In this document: positions 63,705 through 64,000 of the stretch, in pieces
Position numbering within the stretch: the first letter of the stretch is position 1
How the letters are laid out: every line of letters begins with the position of its first letter
Assembly (NCBI RefSeq): GCF_012641475.1
Contig: NZ_JABAIL010000003.1
Location: 372,001 to 436,000, forward strand
Direction: 5' to 3'
Source of the DNA: Flammeovirga agarivorans
GTDB taxonomy: Bacteria; Bacteroidota; Bacteroidia; Cytophagales; Flammeovirgaceae
DNA length: 64,000 bases
Made by a program: the position numbers and the translations under genes
The notes under the pieces: model-generated
The model's input: the letters and a program-made list of their open reading frames with translations, nothing else
What the model was told of the DNA's origin: nothing
Databases searched by the model: none

Positions 63705-64000
63705 CTATAACGTAGCTCTTACTTCATTTAAAAACATAGTCATTGCAATTGCTTTTTCTTCTACCCAAGGATTATACTCAGCAATAGCTTGTAAGCGATT
63801 TCTTTCTACAATGTATCCTTCTTTTACCAATTGTTCTAGTTCGGCGACTTCTGACCAAATCTTTACTTTTTGCTCAAATTGTGGGTGTTGTCTATTGTAA
63901 TTTTCATTTGAAGAAATGACTTCAATATTGTTGAACCCCGCATTTTTAAACAGAATAGGTAATTCGGAACCGATGGCATTATTTAACCCTGCTTCGACTC
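63705..64000 (-). CDS. C-terminal part of a probable SAM-dependent methyltransferase
   Basis: The frame is open from the right edge to a TAG at 63705, giving about 98 residues, so the N-terminus is missing. The segment SELPILFKNAGFNNIEVISS followed by Tyr/Asn/Arg-rich sequence is typical of the last strands of class I methyltransferases, where the Gly-Phe turn precedes the final beta-strand. The SAM-binding motif lies outside the window, so the call is tentative. Confidence 0.45.
   Translation of the reverse strand, partial: VEAGLNNAIGSELPILFKNAGFNNIEVISSNENYNRQHPQFEQKVKIWSEVAELEQLVKEGYIVERNRLQAIAEYNPWVEEKAIAMTMFLNEVRATL

Noticed and set aside
1-64000. CRISPR array, prophage, insertion sequence with transposase, tRNA or rRNA
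   Set aside because: I saw no regularly spaced repeats, no phage structural genes, no transposase or integrase gene and no tRNA or rRNA in my reading. The only mobile-type signals are small non-coding palindromes.

Overview
The window looks like a chromosomal segment of a marine, polysaccharide-degrading member of the Bacteroidota. The evidence is AT-rich DNA, SusC/SusD pairs, a one-protein hybrid two-component regulator, a type IX secretion sorting domain, TAnnTTTG-type promoter boxes and six sulfatases. A Cytophagales or Flammeovirga-like host is my guess; no rRNA or other marker gene is present to prove it.

Layout. (1) 1-2590, minus strand: two paralogous secreted proteins resembling acetoacetate decarboxylase, one with a PKD domain and one with EF-hands, then an orphan LytTR response regulator. 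(2) 2.6-11.6 kb: an accessory stretch on the minus strand. It holds a TIR-TPR protein of the CBASS/Pycsar effector type between two inverted palindromic elements, two small membrane proteins, and six poorly known secreted, TPR or membrane proteins. The transcription units are separated by copies of one intergenic repeat. A structured non-coding RNA candidate lies at its edge. (3) 11.9-18.4 kb: a lipoprotein, a TonB-dependent receptor, an outer-membrane protein, an AlkA-like DNA glycosylase and a lipoprotein. (4) 18.6-26.3 kb: a ROK regulator followed by a SusC/SusD/DUF3472 unit. (5) 26.5-56.8 kb: a large polysaccharide-utilization locus. (6) 56.8-64 kb: small hypothetical genes, an AraC regulator, an outer-membrane protein with a PCMD-type lipoprotein, a 31-residue microprotein, a run of terminators and a partial methyltransferase.

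The large locus is the centrepiece. Its minus-strand operon (GH26 mannanase, GH130 mannosylglucose phosphorylase, mannobiose 2-epimerase-like protein, GPH symporter) has the gene content of the Bacteroides fragilis beta-1,4-mannan pathway. Around it are a SusC/SusD/surface-lipoprotein set, six S1-type sulfatases, two more GH26 domains and a hybrid two-component sensor. The simplest reading is a locus for a sulfated beta-mannan. One sulfatase and one GH26 occur twice: once fused in a single protein with a CBM-like and a type IX sorting domain, and once as two adjacent genes whose frames are continuous across a single TAG codon. The model I infer is that the fused enzyme works outside the cell, the SusC/D system imports the products, the unfused enzymes act in the periplasm, and the symporter, epimerase and phosphorylase finish mannobiose in the cytoplasm. 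No sulfatase-maturating enzyme is in the window.
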